A DNA stretch of 64,000 nt from Isoetes taiwanensis (GCA_021234155.1 JAJEKV010000065.1:1621567-1685566); one strand, 5' to 3'. Shown: positions 35,560 through 47,640, counted from the stretch's first letter. A program made the numbers and translations. The notes: generated by a model not told the origin, from the sequence alone.

Positions 35560-36260
35560 CTCTTAAGAAAGAGGTCATTCCATAAATCCCTTGACTTCTT
35601 TAATTGTCACAGGTGTTTTGAAGCTTTTAAAGCTATGATCTTCTCTTCAGCTACTTGAAGGCCTTTAGCGAAACCTCATGGCCTAAGAGCTGGCCTTTGG
35701 ATGCCAAAAGATGCACTTCTTTGGGTTTAGATTAACTCGGTTTATGCGCACAATGTGAATATTCTTGTTAGCTCAAATATGATCACTTGTATCGGTACCT
35801 AAGCATAAATCATCGGATAAACTCCAATTGCTCTTTGAGTCATGTTTGCAAAGAGCAGTATCCATGGCTCTCGAAATGTGGCGGGGGCATTCATTAAGCC
35901 AAAAGGCATCCTTTTCATTGCATAAGTTCCCCATGGAGTAATGAAGGATGTCTTTGGTGATCTTCCTTTTGATGCTAATCGATTAAAACCGGAGAAACCA
36001 TCCAAAAATGAGTACATAGACTTACCACCCTTTGCAAAAGGATTTCTTCCAAAAAGGTAAAAGGGTAACAATCTTTAACAGTAGCTTTATTTAGATCTCT
36101 ATAATCCACACATATTCTTAAAGAACCATTCTTTTTTAGAACTGGAACAATACAAGAAACCCAAGAGGGGTTCACAATGTCAACTATCAATCCTGATTCC
36201 TGCATTTTGAATAATTCACGCTTGATAAGATCTAAAAGTGAAGAAATTAATTCTTCTCAT
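35560..36260 (-). pseudogene. Reverse transcriptase of the Tat-like element
   Basis: Read right to left: MQESGLIVDIVNPSW (36,160-36,205), VPVLKKNGSLRICVDYRDLN (about 36,090-36,150), MYSFLDGFSGFNR (about 35,980-36,020) and MPFGLMNAPATFR (about 35,875-35,915). The catalytic YADD equivalent is damaged. A LNPKKC-type connection word can be read near 35,700-35,740. These are diagnostic Ty3/gypsy RT words. Confidence 0.85.
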
Positions 36261-36579
36261 AACGGGTTTGGCATCTTCTCGAACCTTAATTTCAAACTCA
36301 CAAATTTTTTATCAACCCCTTTCAGTTGAATACTCCCAAGCAAAAACATCCACCCAATCCTCAAATAACTCAACCATTTTACCTTGATCACCTTCATTAT
36401 ATAAGTCTCCCATTTGCAGGGTCCTAGATATACCTCCTTTATGCACTTCAAGCTCTTTAAGTGATTCCTCTTGTGCTAGGTTGATAGTTAAGATGGGATG
36501 GAATTGGGAAAGCTCCTCTTCATCTAAGACATCCTCTTGAATAGCTCCTTCAGACAAATACTCCATAAGGGTTTTTCTG

Positions 36580-36990
36580 CACAATGAGTCAGCTTCAAAA
36601 TTCTTAGATCTAGGAATATGTAAATCTCCCAATGATCAAAAAAGTTAATAATTCTCTGGCTTGAGCACTTCGATCCTCCATGTCTTGATGTTTAGTTCGA
36701 TATTCTCCCAAGATTTGTCTACAAACAAGTTGTGAGTCTCCATAAATAACAATATGAGAAATACTCATACACCTTGCTTCTTGTAAACCCCGCAATGAGG
36801 GCTTTGTATTCTGCTGCATTAGAAGAAATATTAGGGTGAATTCTCTATCTTAGTCATCAACTTAAAATCTGCATCCTTCAAAATAGCAGTGAAGAAGCAA
36901 TCCCGAGTTTTTTTGACATACCTCCATCAAACCGGAGATAGGCTTTTTGCCTTGATCAGGAGAGATTCAACATGCATGTAAGCAAAGTTG
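36580..36990 (-). pseudogene. Archaeal-type (additional) RNase H of the Tat-like element, upstream of RT
   Basis: Words in order, in two or three frames: a FDGGMSKK start (about 36,930-36,955), NAAEYKALIAG (about 36,790-36,825), IYGDSQLVCRQILGEY (36,690-36,760) and HIPRSKNFEADSLCRK (about 36,575-36,620). Asp in FDGG, Glu in AEYKAL, Asp in YGDSQL and Asp in FEADSL are the four acidic active-site residues of type I RNase H. The pattern GDSQLV..Q..GEY is that of the extra 'aRNH' of Tat elements, not the RNase H that follows gypsy RT. Here it lies before the linker FEDWVDVFAWEYS (about 36,325-36,365) and RT. Confidence 0.7.
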
Positions 36991-37079
36991 ACAACCTCTT
37001 CATGTATACTAGCATCCGTGCCTAAATTGTAAACACCCAAATCTTCTTCCGTAGTATGTCCACATCTATGAACCTAATG

Positions 37080-37610
37080 TTAGCAAGAGATGGATCAGTT
37101 TTGTTTGCCGGTTTGTGATGGGTTGCTCCATTGAAATGGTGCAAGTGCCTTCGCACCATGGTCACGGCATCCCTTTGTTTTCATCCATCTCCTTCCTAAT
37201 AATAGATCATAGATATTAGCTTGATTAACATTTTCAAAATCAACAACCACAAATGTGGCAAAGACAATGATCCCCCTGTATTCACGGATACATTTCTTAC
37301 TATTCCCTTAGGCACAACTTTAGCATTTGAAAAGATTTACAGAACAATGGAAGTATTATCTTCTACCTTGAGATCCGATTGCCTTCATAACATGATAAGG
37401 CATAACATTAAGAAGAACCTCCATCCAAACAAAACTTTGTCTAGATGGGAAGTTCCTATAGTAGCACTACAAGTAAAAGCACACGGATCTTCGATTTGCT
37501 GGGCAAAGCCACGAAATATTGTTGCAGGTTTTAGCGCAGACAACCTCTTCAATATCTGGAGTGCTTTTGATCAACTTTTTCCTGTATGATGGTGCAATTC
37601 TCAAAGCAGA
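37080..37610 (-). pseudogene. Protease region of the Tat-like element
   Basis: By hand translation on the minus strand, after allowing for frame changes, a GIVRNVSVNTGG-like word (about 37,250-37,310) is followed by residues resembling the C-terminal part of plant gypsy proteases ('...YDLLLGRRWM', about 37,180-37,215). The Asp-Thr/Ser-Gly active-site word was not found intact. Position between gag and the RNase H below supports the call. Confidence 0.5.
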
Positions 37611-37919
37611 GTTAATAAATCCACGATAACCTTAGAATTTTTCATAAGTAATTCAAATTCATCCAACTCGAGAATCTTTACATTTATACCTTTGAGCGAG
37701 GGGAGGAGCTATATTACGAGGATCTGATTGAAATGTTACCTTATGAGGTGGAGCGAAACATAGATGCATTTGGATGAGCTCGCACGGTGTCTGCACAACC
37801 ATAACATCTTGCTCTTCTGTTCTCCCGCACAAGTCTCAATAAAACTTATATTTGACATTTGTTTACCTTTATCTTGTTTTTCAAAATAAGCCTTAACACT
37901 TTACCAATACTTCTCCTCA

Positions 37920-39110
37920 TGACCTATTTCCTTGCAAAAAGAGCAAACAGACATTCTCTACCAAAGTGACCTCTTCTATGACACTTAGGACATTGCCTTG
38001 CAAACACTTCCTCAGCTCTATGGTAAGGTTTACCACAGTTTGTGCATTCAGAGGTGGGGCATCTTTCTTGTTTTTTAATTCAAGAAGTTGTTTGGTAACT
38101 TCAAAAGTGCCTCGACACTTTCTCGATCTCAGATTTCATCTACGAAACATGAGGATCCAATTCTTCACCTTGGACTTCTTCTTCTCTTTTATCTTTGCAT
38201 AAGTGAGCAAAGATTAGCAAAATGTAAATCATGTTCGGGTTCCATGATGAGGAGGATAAAATGGATCTCTCGATCTCTTCATCGGGAAGATAGCTTAATA
38301 GTTCTGCGGATCTGACCTTTACAAATGTTTTATGGATAGAATCCAACTCACCAAATTTTTGTAATTTTAATAACTTCCTATAGATCCTAGGTCTAGACAT
38401 CAAACCTCCGATAAAGGAAGCAACTAGGTGCAATGTTGGATGAGTAACCCGATTCTGTTACACACTAGCAAATAAGAATTAAATCTCTCCACATCTTTGC
38501 TTTACACTCTCACCGGTCTAATGGAAAATGAGTTGAGTTCAAAGACAAGATCCGGGGTGAAGTAGCCTTACCAAACCTTGATAGAAACTTGTGTTCCAAT
38601 TCATCCCCTTTGGTACCTATAGACAGCTCAAAATCGAGCCAAGATCCGCCTCATCACCCTTCATGCATTTGATGAATTACGCAAACTGGAACCCTTCTTT
38701 TCTCCCATGTTCTTCATAATAGTCTTCAAGTTTTTTTAGAAAATGGTTGGCATTCATGGAAGAATCATAGCAAGGGGGAAAACAGGTATAGTCAACTCAA
38801 AATGATAAGGGTAGAATGGAGGAACAGATCGAAAGCAAAGTTTGATCCGGGTTCAAAAAGTTTATGAATTTGTGAAGAAGAGGGGCTGAGAGGAAATATT
38901 TGTAATATTTGTAGACTGATAGAGAGGGAGCTGGTGGAGGAATAGGCAAGTTGGGAGTATTTGTAGCATTAGTGGTAGATCGGTAGCCACTCTCATGCTT
39001 ACTCCTACCAAATCTGGTTGATTTGTCTCCTCGGAGTGGTTCGGCAGACACGAAATCTTCCTTGGTGCCATTGAGTTCAATTTCAGGTAAAAATCTCGGT
39101 AGGACCTCCA
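37920..39110 (-). pseudogene. Gag region of the Tat-like element, two zinc knuckles
   Basis: The clearest part is at 37,950-38,050: CTNCGKPYHRAEE (an altered knuckle) followed by CPKCHRRGHFGREC, a perfect C-X2-C-X4-H-X4-C. Upstream (higher coordinates) are capsid-like fragments, for example 38,140-38,433 and 38,797-39,111, the latter with a Pro-rich spacer (PIPPPAPSLS). Frames change between fragments. Gag would form the particle and bind the RNA. Confidence 0.7.
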
Positions 39111-39113
39111 AAA

Positions 39114-41530
39114 TGTTAGCCTAAAACCTGGAATTTTAGCCTAACCTCAAAGGAAGTGTAAACAAACTGGTCAGGACCTCCGAGGATCACTTAGGGTGAT
39201 CAATCCTTAATCATATAAAGCAAAAGAACTCAATTTCAAATGCTGGTTTTGTCAAAATCACTACAGTCCACGGCGTAAAACTGTCAGAGAAAAAAAATCA
39301 ATCTTGCAAGTCACACCCTTTAAGATTTTTGAGTTTTGGTTTTGGTATGAGTTATAGACAAGTAGAGGGAACTCTTTGGTGAAAGTCTGTCTCGATTTGG
39401 ATAGGGAAGACCAAGAAAATCAATGTCAAAGTTGGTCAAAAATTGGTCAATGCCAAAACAGAGCCAAAATTTGCAAATATAGTTTGGTGATAAATCTTGA
39501 GTTGGAATTTGTATAAAAAATTTCAAAATAAACTCTAGATCATGTGCATAAGGTTTTCTTGACAAGCAAACACTATGATATTTACCGAGATGGGCCAAAG
39601 TCTCGATTTACATCACGGTTTATGACAAGTTATGGAAAAAACTATTTTTCTTTTTTTTCTTTACATATAAGCAATACTCAAAACCTTTTTAAAGAATGGG
39701 ACACGACTATTAATTTGGATTCTACTTTAAATATCTGGTTTCTATTAGTTTAGACAGTGAACAACTTGAAACAAAAGAAGATGGAAACACTATTTGTCTG
39801 GGCAATGAATATGCATTCAAATCATAAGATATCACGGTGAGTTTAGAATTCTCGCATTAAGTAATACCTGGGATAATGCTTGAGAACAGATCCCAAGGCA
39901 TTGTCAACTTCTAAAACCCAAAAAATTATCGAAAAGAGAAAATAATAAGATAATTTGAGTAGCGTAGGAGTTTTGATGTCAAATAAGTCACAAAGAGGGT
40001 CTTCAATCAAAATACAAGTCAATCTTCAATCTCGAAAGCAGGATTAGAGAATTTGAGGTAGAACAGATCAAGAGAATATAGGGAATATAGAAACGCCCCG
40101 TGATCACGAGAGGTATATCTCAGGGGTTAAAAAATGATCGTATTCCCAGATTAAAAGCATCCTTCCCAAAACCACAGTTTCCAATGATTTCCGGCCTCGA
40201 AAGGCAAGTTTCTATCAATCAAGTGCCACAAAGGGTTCCGTGGGTTTTCGGAAAAGGTTTAGGAACTAATTTGGGGAAATTTGGGATTCAATCAGGTTTA
40301 GAAACGAATTTGGATTTATAGCGTGTTCCTCTATTTCTTAGGGTTTATCAAAAATTCTCAAGGGATATATATCCAGGCACAAACGAAGTCTGGCGGCTAA
40401 GGTATATAAGGAATAATGCGTAGCAGCTATTAAATTTCGTGCCGCAGAGGGGACACCCACCAGTGTTCCGCCTATTTTGCGCCACGATGAAAAAATGGGG
40501 GTGACCGAACTATGCAAAATTAGATAGGGTAGATAGGCTAGAATAGGTTTTATTTTTTGGCACGCATCCCAAGAAATGATATTTGAGGGGTTTCCCATGT
40601 CTTTTTGAATTTTGAAAAGGCCAACCTAGCTATTTTTGCCAAGCTTCAAATCTAGAGTGTTTTCAGGTCAAATTGAGATACTTGAAATTTTGGCCATTTT
40701 GATATGGTCAATGAATTTTCAACCTTGGAAATGGTGAAAAATCATAGGAAAAGGTGGAAAAATAGGAAAAAAAAGGCTATGGTAGGATTTAGGGTGATAG
40801 AATGAAGGTAAAATTCAAGCTTCTTTGCTCTTGAGGTTTTTCATGATCTCTTGAGAGCAATTCACAAAGTGGAGGTGAGGCCAATAAAATATAGGTAGTG
40901 AGGTAATGAAAGAAGGCATGACAGGGGTGAAAATGAGGTATATAAAAAATGAAAGGAAGGTGGATGTAGGATGGATGAAATGGATGAAGGCTGGACCCCT
41001 CAGAGCACATGATCATATCTCAAAAGCTCAAATCATACCTTATGATGAACATAACTTTGCTCAAGGCCTAGGGTCTTCCAAACTTCTAAAAAGGTCTTCC
41101 AATCTTCAAGGCCAAAATAAGAGCAATTCCACTTCTAAGTGCATCTTCATATGTGTGACTTCCAAATCATGGGTGCAACTCCATTTAGTTTCATATGAGT
41201 GAATATGAGCAACATGGTAATGACTCCTTGTATAGCTTGCAATATTCTTTTGCCTGGTCTTCAAGAAATAAGAATGTAACTAGAAAACTTCCTCAAAGGA
41301 AAGAATTAGGCTATACAACCAAGATCCCAAGGGTCTTCCAAACTTGAACCAATTTCTTCCAAACTCTAGCAGGATCAAAATAGCACTAACTCTTACCATA
41401 TGAGTGATGAGAAAGTAACTTAAGATGAAACCTCAAAAGAAACCACAAGTCTTCCAAACTTTGACAAGTATCTTCCAATCTTGAAACTCTAGGTATCATG
41501 ATGGTCCATGTTGCCCAAAAAGGGGCAACA
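39114..41530 (-). repeat. 5' LTR of the Tat-like element
   Basis: Partner of the left LTR with the same terminal words. On the element strand the sequence just inside it reads TTTTGGAGGTCCTACCGAG (plus-strand about 39,092-39,113). TGG a few bases after the LTR end is the expected start of a tRNA primer-binding site, but I could not name the tRNA. Confidence 0.9.
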
Positions 41531-43480
41531 CATGCCACCTAGGCACCCCCAAGTGGTGACATGGCATGCCAAATAAGCAAGGTCAAGTTTTTTGACTAGG
41601 CCAAAAATGAAAAGATGTCCATCTTTGGTCTTTTCATGGGGTGATGTTGGCAAATTTTAGGTGACATGGCTAGATGATGGTGACATGGATATGATGACTA
41701 GGACTTTATGCAAGAAATATGATAACCTTTGAAATTTTTGTAGAGGAGTTTGGTCGCGTAGAAAACCAAGTGTTTTTGTCGTTAAGGCGATTACAAAGGC
41801 TCTGGAATGGAGATTACGACCGCCCGCGTCGTCACGGAATGGCGAAATTACCCCGAGACCAAGTTACATGGTCATTTTGGGCATGAAAAGAAACCACGAA
41901 CCCTCTACATAGCGGTATTAGTAGCCATCTCCTAGGCCAATTGACTCTGACGTGTTGGACATGATCTACTTTGGTGCTTCTTGGAGAAGGGTGGTCTTCG
42001 CCCATGAAACTTGGTCCTCGAGGGTAAAAGTCGACATTTTTGAGTCCATTAGCGGTCAGTTCCGCAGTTTTGGAGTGGGAGAATTGCCCGTCGTGGCTAG
42101 GGGCCTTGAGGAGAGGACTTTTGGGGATAAGCTTCGGAGGAAGGTTTTAAGGGTCGAATCTTACGGCATCAACACCCTCCCTACGTGATGACATTGTGCA
42201 AGATCCTGGCCGAATCGACTAGGATCCGGCCTCAGAAATGTAAACCTGTGTGTTGCTAGGTTATTGAAGGTTTATGTTATGGAGGTCGAGTTTTAGTCGG
42301 TTGCACTTGGGACATAATTCGAAGAAGGCTGGGTTGAAAATGTGAAGCAATAGGGCGAGGGAATGGGATTTAGATTTATGTTTCTCCCAATGTGGCAATT
42401 AAAGTCAACAGCCCCAGCGCAACAGCAAAATTGTTTGGGATCATTTGGGATGGCCAGGGTGCAGATCCAAACTTCATACGGGTCCATGGCAATCGAACAG
42501 TTAAGCAAAGGTTAAATGGGCATCCAATAAAAGTAAACAATTTGCTTTCAAACAAACTAGCACTTAACCTTACTAACGGTTTTAAGTTAGGACTTGGTTA
42601 AATTTTAACTATGGGTATTATAATCTAGGCCCATTTTCAATACTGATAATGGTTACCATGTCCCAAACAGCAACCGTTAAAACTTTTAAAACTGTTCCCC
42701 TTATTTTAAACTAGAAGTTAAAGGGACCTAGAGAGTTACACCTAGCTCGAGAACCAACCTTAACACAATGTTAAGTGAGAAAAGGGTGACAATCTAGTTA
42801 GGACCTTAAAACCTTTATATGAAAATGGCTCATTTCTCCTCTTTGAATAGGTCCTTCCCCAAAGAACCCTCGCCATGGATGAAAAGTTTTTGGATTGAAC
42901 TGGCTTGGCCAATGGACTCAAAACATTGACATTACCCCGAGATCAAGGTTCGTGGGCGTAAGACTATCCTTTTCCAAGAAACGCCAAAAATATTTTGCGT
43001 CTAATATGTTCTAAACATCTAATTGGTCTAAGAGGTGGTTTGCTTCCGCCATGTGGAAGGGTTTTTTTTTTTTGCAAAAAATGACCATGTAACTTGGTTT
43101 AGGGTTAAATGCTCGATGGCATGGCAAAGTCCACCTCCATTCCGAGCCTTTGTATCCAAATTGGAACGACAAACATTTGGAATACGCACCAGAGAGAAAA
43201 AACTAGAGACAAAATGGTTTGATAAGTTATAGAAGGATCTTGATTTTTTTAAACTTTTGCTGAAGCAGGTTACTTGAATGGCGATCGCCGGATAGGGAAA
43301 ATTGAGCTTAGGAGGGGCATTGGATTTGCATTTGCCCTCCCTTAGGGACCTGGGAACTAAAGGCTGCCTCGATAACCTTTCTCCGAGGTCCATCTTTTGG
43401 AGTCTTTTTTCTCGAGGGCAACAAGATGAACAACAAAACTTGGCAAGACCCACAAGGGGGATCATGAGCCTCTGCCAAAA
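41531..43480. other. Intergenic stretch, no recognised gene
   Basis: It starts with a minisatellite remnant (catgccacctaggcac). Two plus-strand open stretches (41,952-42,188 and 42,392-42,601) have no recognisable domain. The segment 42,600-43,030 is AT-rich without features, and a T13 run at 43,063-43,075 may mark an old retroposon tail on the minus strand. Confidence 0.35.
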
Positions 43481-43487
43481 AACAAAC

Positions 43488-43625
43488 ACTTGGGGGGTGG
43501 GGGAGGGGCTCCTACCTCCACCAAGTGTAACTTACATAAGTAGAGGTTGAACCCATGATCCCTAGCCTAGGAGCAAACACCATACCAAGGCACCATAACC
43601 ACTAGAGCTAAACCACAAGACATAC
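43488..43625 (-). mobile_element. tRNA-derived SINE-like unit 1
   Basis: On the minus strand: an A-box-like TAGCTCTAGTGG (about 43,598-43,610), about 45 bases, then a B-box-like GGGTTCAACCTC (about 43,544-43,556), followed by a conserved tail ending GGTGGAGGTAGGAGCCCC. Spacing of the two boxes is that of a tRNA gene promoter read by RNA polymerase III. The same tail and B box recur in the two other units. Confidence 0.55.
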
Positions 43626-43644
43626 TAACTAGATCTAATATATA

Positions 43645-43815
43645 ATGGGGGGACTCGTACCTCCACCATGAAAATAAAGCACAACATGTCGTACACATGG
43701 GGGAATGACATCGCTCCCAAGCATGAAATACAAGCGATAGGTTTGACCCCATGACCTTTAGCCTTAGGGAAAACCTCTCAGCTATGCACCACAACCAAGA
43801 AGGCTGGGCCGAAAG
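43645..43815 (-). mobile_element. tRNA-derived SINE-like unit 2 (diverged)
   Basis: Same orientation and order as unit 1: a TTGGTTGTGGTGCATAGC head, an imperfect B box GGGGTCAAACCTA (about 43,735-43,747), and a tail GGTGGAGGTACGAGTCCCCCC at its left end. More diverged in the middle. Confidence 0.45.
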
Positions 43816-43864
43816 ATATAAAGAAGGCTAGGTCTTCAAAAGAGAAGAAAAACCCCACATACAT

Positions 43865-45177
43865 AAAACCTGCAAAATTTTTTTTTTTTTTTTTTTTTTT
43901 TTGAAAGAAAGAAATTTTTTTTATTCATAAGATTGGAAATATTATCACAAGTAATGATCCCTCATGGATCAGATAAAAATTAAGTACAATGATCCCACAT
44001 GGATCAGATGCCATAACTGAAGCTTCCGTACTTATAGGTCTCTCTCAACCTCTTCTTCTGCCTAGTTTGTACTACAGGACCCAAATCAACATCTTCCAAA
44101 CTAGAGAGAATACTACAGGAGTCAAGAATATATTTTCCAAAAGCTGCAGATATATCTTGAATGTTCAAAATCTTTTTGCAAGAGTAGAGAAGATGAGAAA
44201 AGAAACAGAAGTAACATGAGAAATCTGCCACATTTCTCAAAGAAGCTGCCAATGCCCCTATATTTTGATCAGAACTGCAAATTAGTTGGCCAGAAAATGA
44301 ACCCAAATGAGATGCTGCATTGTCGGGAAGTGAAACAATCAACCTGAAGCTAGCTAGACACATAAGCCCAGCCACCAGATTTCCCCTCAAAAATCTGGCT
44401 TATGGTATAAAGGCGTCATCCTGTACCACAACATATCCCTAGCTCGGCAATCACAATTGAATCCATTTCTTTAAACGGATCAGAATGGATCAAACTACTC
44501 GTTCTTTTCAAGAAAAGACAACTCTAAACCTTTCTCGCTAGCAAGAAAGAGCAAAAGGAAGAGAAGAAAATCAAAGCTAACATTTTAAAGAAACACGGAA
44601 TAAGATTTGCAAGTAACCAAATGACTAGAAGAATTCTTTCCTCAAGAGCTAAACATGATTTCGCTCCACCTTATGGACGCATGTATCCTTTGGGTGTGTT
44701 CCTATCGAGGAGAAAAATAGGTTGTCTCTACAATTTTTCCAGCCGCTCAATCACAAAGATCCGGATAAAAGATCCAGATATGATGGTCGGAAGTCTTTGG
44801 ACCAGAAAAATCACAAAAACCTGCCAAGATCCTCCATGCTTGCAAGGAAACATAATGCATCGATGCATTAGAGCAAAAAGATCCACGTTAGTGGATTACA
44901 AGACATATAAGCCTTTGAGAGAGCGCAAAACATGGGGAAAAAGACTTCAAGAAAAGAGGAACCAGCAGCCTTGATTTGTGCAGATCCTCTAAATTGACAG
45001 AAAGAGCCTCCTACTAGCCCTATGGATTTCGAAATCTCCTCAAGAATGCAGCAACAGTGCCGGATTGAGAGAAGAGGAGGGCGGCCTCCCTTTTCTCCCA
45101 CCGCCCTAGCCGCTAGCCGCTACCAAGCCAAGAAGCAAAAAAAGAAGGGTCTTAAAAAAAAAAAAAAACCTGCAAAA
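43865..45177 (-). mobile_element. 1.29-kb poly(A)-tailed retroposon with 13-bp target duplication
   Basis: The word aaaacctgcaaaa occurs at 43,865-43,877 and again at 45,165-45,177, exactly flanking the insert. On the minus strand the insert starts in GC-rich leader-like sequence (gcggctagcggctagggcgg, about 45,100-45,120) and ends ttatgaataaaaaaaatttc followed by about 25 A (T run 43,878-43,902). It has no RT coding. The ends resemble the two ends of an L1-type LINE joined together, so a LINE-derived non-autonomous element or a processed transcript are both possible. A 128-codon minus-strand stretch (44,004-44,390) has no recognised domain. Confidence 0.7.
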
Positions 45178-45202
45178 ATATCACAATAGAACCATAATAC
45201 TT

Positions 45203-45330
45203 GGGGGGACTCTTACCTCCACCAAGAGGTATCTTACATACAATGGGATCGAACCCAAGATCACTAGCCTTGGAGCATGACCTATGACTAAGCACCATAG
45301 CCAAAAGACTAGGCACCAATACAAGGAACT
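45203..45330 (-). mobile_element. tRNA-derived SINE-like unit 3
   Basis: On the minus strand: a tRNA-like head near 45,300-45,320 (GCCTAGTCTTTTGGCTATGG), then a canonical B box GGGTTCGATCCC (about 45,244-45,256), and a tail TTGGTGGAGGTAAGAGTCCC ending at the same GGGGGACTC word as the other units. This is the best preserved B box of the three. Confidence 0.6.
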
Positions 45331-45364
45331 TAAAAGACCAAATTAAACCACTAGGGAGATAGAA

Positions 45365-45770
45365 AGTGAAAAAACAGGGGGGACTCATACCTCCACCTTA
45401 GCCAGAAATACATGTCAAAATCCCCTAGGGGTTCAAAAAGCAAAATCAAGCGGAAACCTAACCTTATTTAGAAAGGAAATCTAACTAGGGGAATTCCGAA
45501 AAAAAAGCTAGGGGGACTTATACCTCCACCTTGACCAAGAAATACATGTCAAAATCTCCTAGGGATCCAAAGAGCAAGATCAGGTGGAAACCTAACCTTG
45601 TTTTCCAGGGAAAACTAACTAGGGGGTTTGGAAAAAGTGGCTAGGGGGGACTCTACCACCACCTTAGGCCACAAAAATACACTTATGAACCCCTAGAGAC
45701 ATAAAACAATGCCACATGGAAACCTGACCTTGTTCTAGAGAGGAAACCTTATACTTTTAAACAGAGCGGG
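45365..45770. repeat. Tandem repeat, about 135-bp units, three copies
   Basis: Units begin at about 45,375, 45,511 and 45,645 with GGGGGACTYATACCTCCACC, followed by a shared body (aatacatgtcaaaatcYcctaggg ... ggaaacctaacctt). The opening word is also the tail of the SINE-like units next door, so the array probably arose by amplification of a SINE tail with flanking sequence. Confidence 0.75.
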
Positions 45771-47480
45771 AGGGAATAAGGCACCAATGAACATATTACG
45801 AGGTTAGGTGGACACGTGGACCAATGGGAGGAGCTGATAGACCTGTCCATCCCCCACCTAACCCTGACCATACGAAAAAAATCAGGCAAGCTGGCAGTAC
45901 GAATCTGGCTGCTGTCGCATTCCGACCGGGCGGGAAAAAATCGAACGGGACACCTTAAACATTTTTCATTTTCTTTAGCAGAGGGGGCATGACCCTGGCG
46001 ACCCTTCCCATTCCGGCACAGTAAGACTTGAAGCTTCAGATATGGCGCAATCTTCAAATGCCGGTCCGCTTCATGCAGCTGCATCTGTTGGAGCTATGCA
46101 TGTCTATTTCCGGCACTTTGCATGCGTTAATGCATAATCAGTTTCTCTATAAATCTGAGTTTTCATGTCTGGCCTGCTTAATCAACAGAGTTCTAGAGCA
46201 GAAGGCGATGGAGTCCGGCGCTTGCAACAAAGGTATATTAATGCTTCTTTGATAACCTTGAATGAAGATCTGTGACTCATCCCTTCGCTTCCACAGATCA
46301 TTAGCTATAAAGCGGAATATTCCGGCGATAACACAGAAGGTTTGATCATTTTTCTTTTAGTCTTGCCAAATGAACTGATGAGATCACTCTAATGCGTGCG
46401 AATCCCTTGCAGCTGACCAGGCGCCGGATATCCATTCAATACAGATTGATGGCGGTGAAGTCCGGCATTTGCAAGAGAGGTAAACATCTTTTGAATCGTG
46501 AGCAGGAGCCAGAAAATCGGAGTGGATCTTTTAAACTGAACTCAGTTCTTGCCCCTTTTTTTCCAGATATGGCTTGTCTCAGAGTTGCTGGGTAGATTTG
46601 AGTGGATTAACCATCTGCAAGCCGTTATAAAGTTCATTACATCATGAGCGATAGGAGATAAGGCCTTTCCCTACTGCTTTTTTCTCTATTAACCGTATTT
46701 GATCTGGGTTATTCGCATGCATAAGCAGGCGCATAGGAGGAAGTTTAAGCACCAGACTATGAGGCGGAGGTAGAACCTTATACCAGAGCACTTAAATGCT
46801 ATATTTTTCCATTCTCTTCTGACATGGCTGGCTCAAAAAACTAGACCCGGTTCAGATCTACAACCCTCTTCATCCGAAACTTCTTTTTCGACATGAAAGG
46901 CAAGTAAAAAATATCTCAGTGTTGATTAATCCCTTCATTCATGATTCTTACTGAGATCAAACATGGCAGGGTTTGAGGCAGAATCGGGGCTTTCAAGTAT
47001 GGCTACTCCAAGAAAACCCTATGAAAGGAATCAAAAGATGTTGCTGCAAAACTAGAAAGGAATAGATAACATGCAGTTGAATTTGTTTTAATAAAATATG
47101 TGAGCATGAACTAGTTTTATGAACTGGTTTTAAAACATGAACTGTTCTAACAAAATATGTCAATAAACTGGTTTTAAAACATGTTGTAAACAGTAGTACT
47201 ACAAGAAATGCTGAATAAGTGTATTTTAGGTTTATGTATTTTGAATAAATGTATTCAATGCAAAAATTCCTTGTTTACTATTACAGTCATTTAATTGTAT
47301 TCTCTTTAGACAATGGAAAACAATTTGTACCAAAAACAACACTAGAAAAAAACATGTTATTATTGAAAAATAACACGTGGTTGCAATACAAATACTAAAA
47401 ATAACATGTGGAAAATTGTGCTAAACCATGCATTGTTTTTAACTAAAGGCTACATCTAAGAACTATGCATTGTTCCTTTT
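45771..47480. other. Possible decayed gene start with TATA word and short exons; otherwise empty
   Basis: A TATA-like word (tctctataaatctg, about 46,145) is followed by three short stretches with GT..AG borders. Two of them join in phase across an intron (..GDNTE| then ADQAPDIHSIQIDGGEVRHL, exon about 46,414-46,482). The words agtccggcRYttgcaa recur at about 46,212 and 46,459. I cannot extend this into a credible protein. From 46,600 to 47,480 I see only AT-rich sequence with no feature. Confidence 0.2.
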
Positions 47481-47484
47481 TTCG

Positions 47485-47640
47485 AGCGAAACCACACATA
47501 GAATTTAGCATTGTTTTTCTCTATAAACAGCGGTGAAAACCACATAAAAATGCGAAACTACACATAGAATCTGGCATTGTTTTTCTCTATAAACAATGTT
47601 GAAAACCACATAAAACTTACGAGTTGTTTTTGTCTAAAAA
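47485..47640. repeat. Two tandem units of about 72 bp
   Basis: cacatagaatYtRgcattgtttttctctataaaca occurs at about 47,494 and 47,566, with matching flanks (gaaaaccacataaaa). A weaker third part follows. It lies in a region of similar 'aaaaactac' words, possibly the subterminal repeats of a DNA transposon. Confidence 0.6.

Larger units (their letters stand above)
29593..41530 (-). mobile_element. Tat-like Ty3/gypsy LTR retrotransposon, complete but decayed
   Basis: Two direct repeats of 2,427 and 2,417 bases (29,593-32,019; 39,114-41,530), each starting TGTTAGCC and ending GGGGCAACA, flank about 7.1 kb of internal sequence. Coding is on the minus strand, so the right repeat is the 5' LTR. Order along the element: gag with zinc knuckles, protease, an archaeal-type RNase H, RT, the usual RNase H, integrase, then a plus-strand (antisense) coding-like stretch before the 3' LTR. 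The second RNase H and the antisense ORF point to the Tat lineage. Frameshifts and stops occur in every domain. No matching 5-bp target duplication was found ('atctt' left, 'catgc' right). Minisatellite words on both sides show that it landed in that array. Confidence 0.85.
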
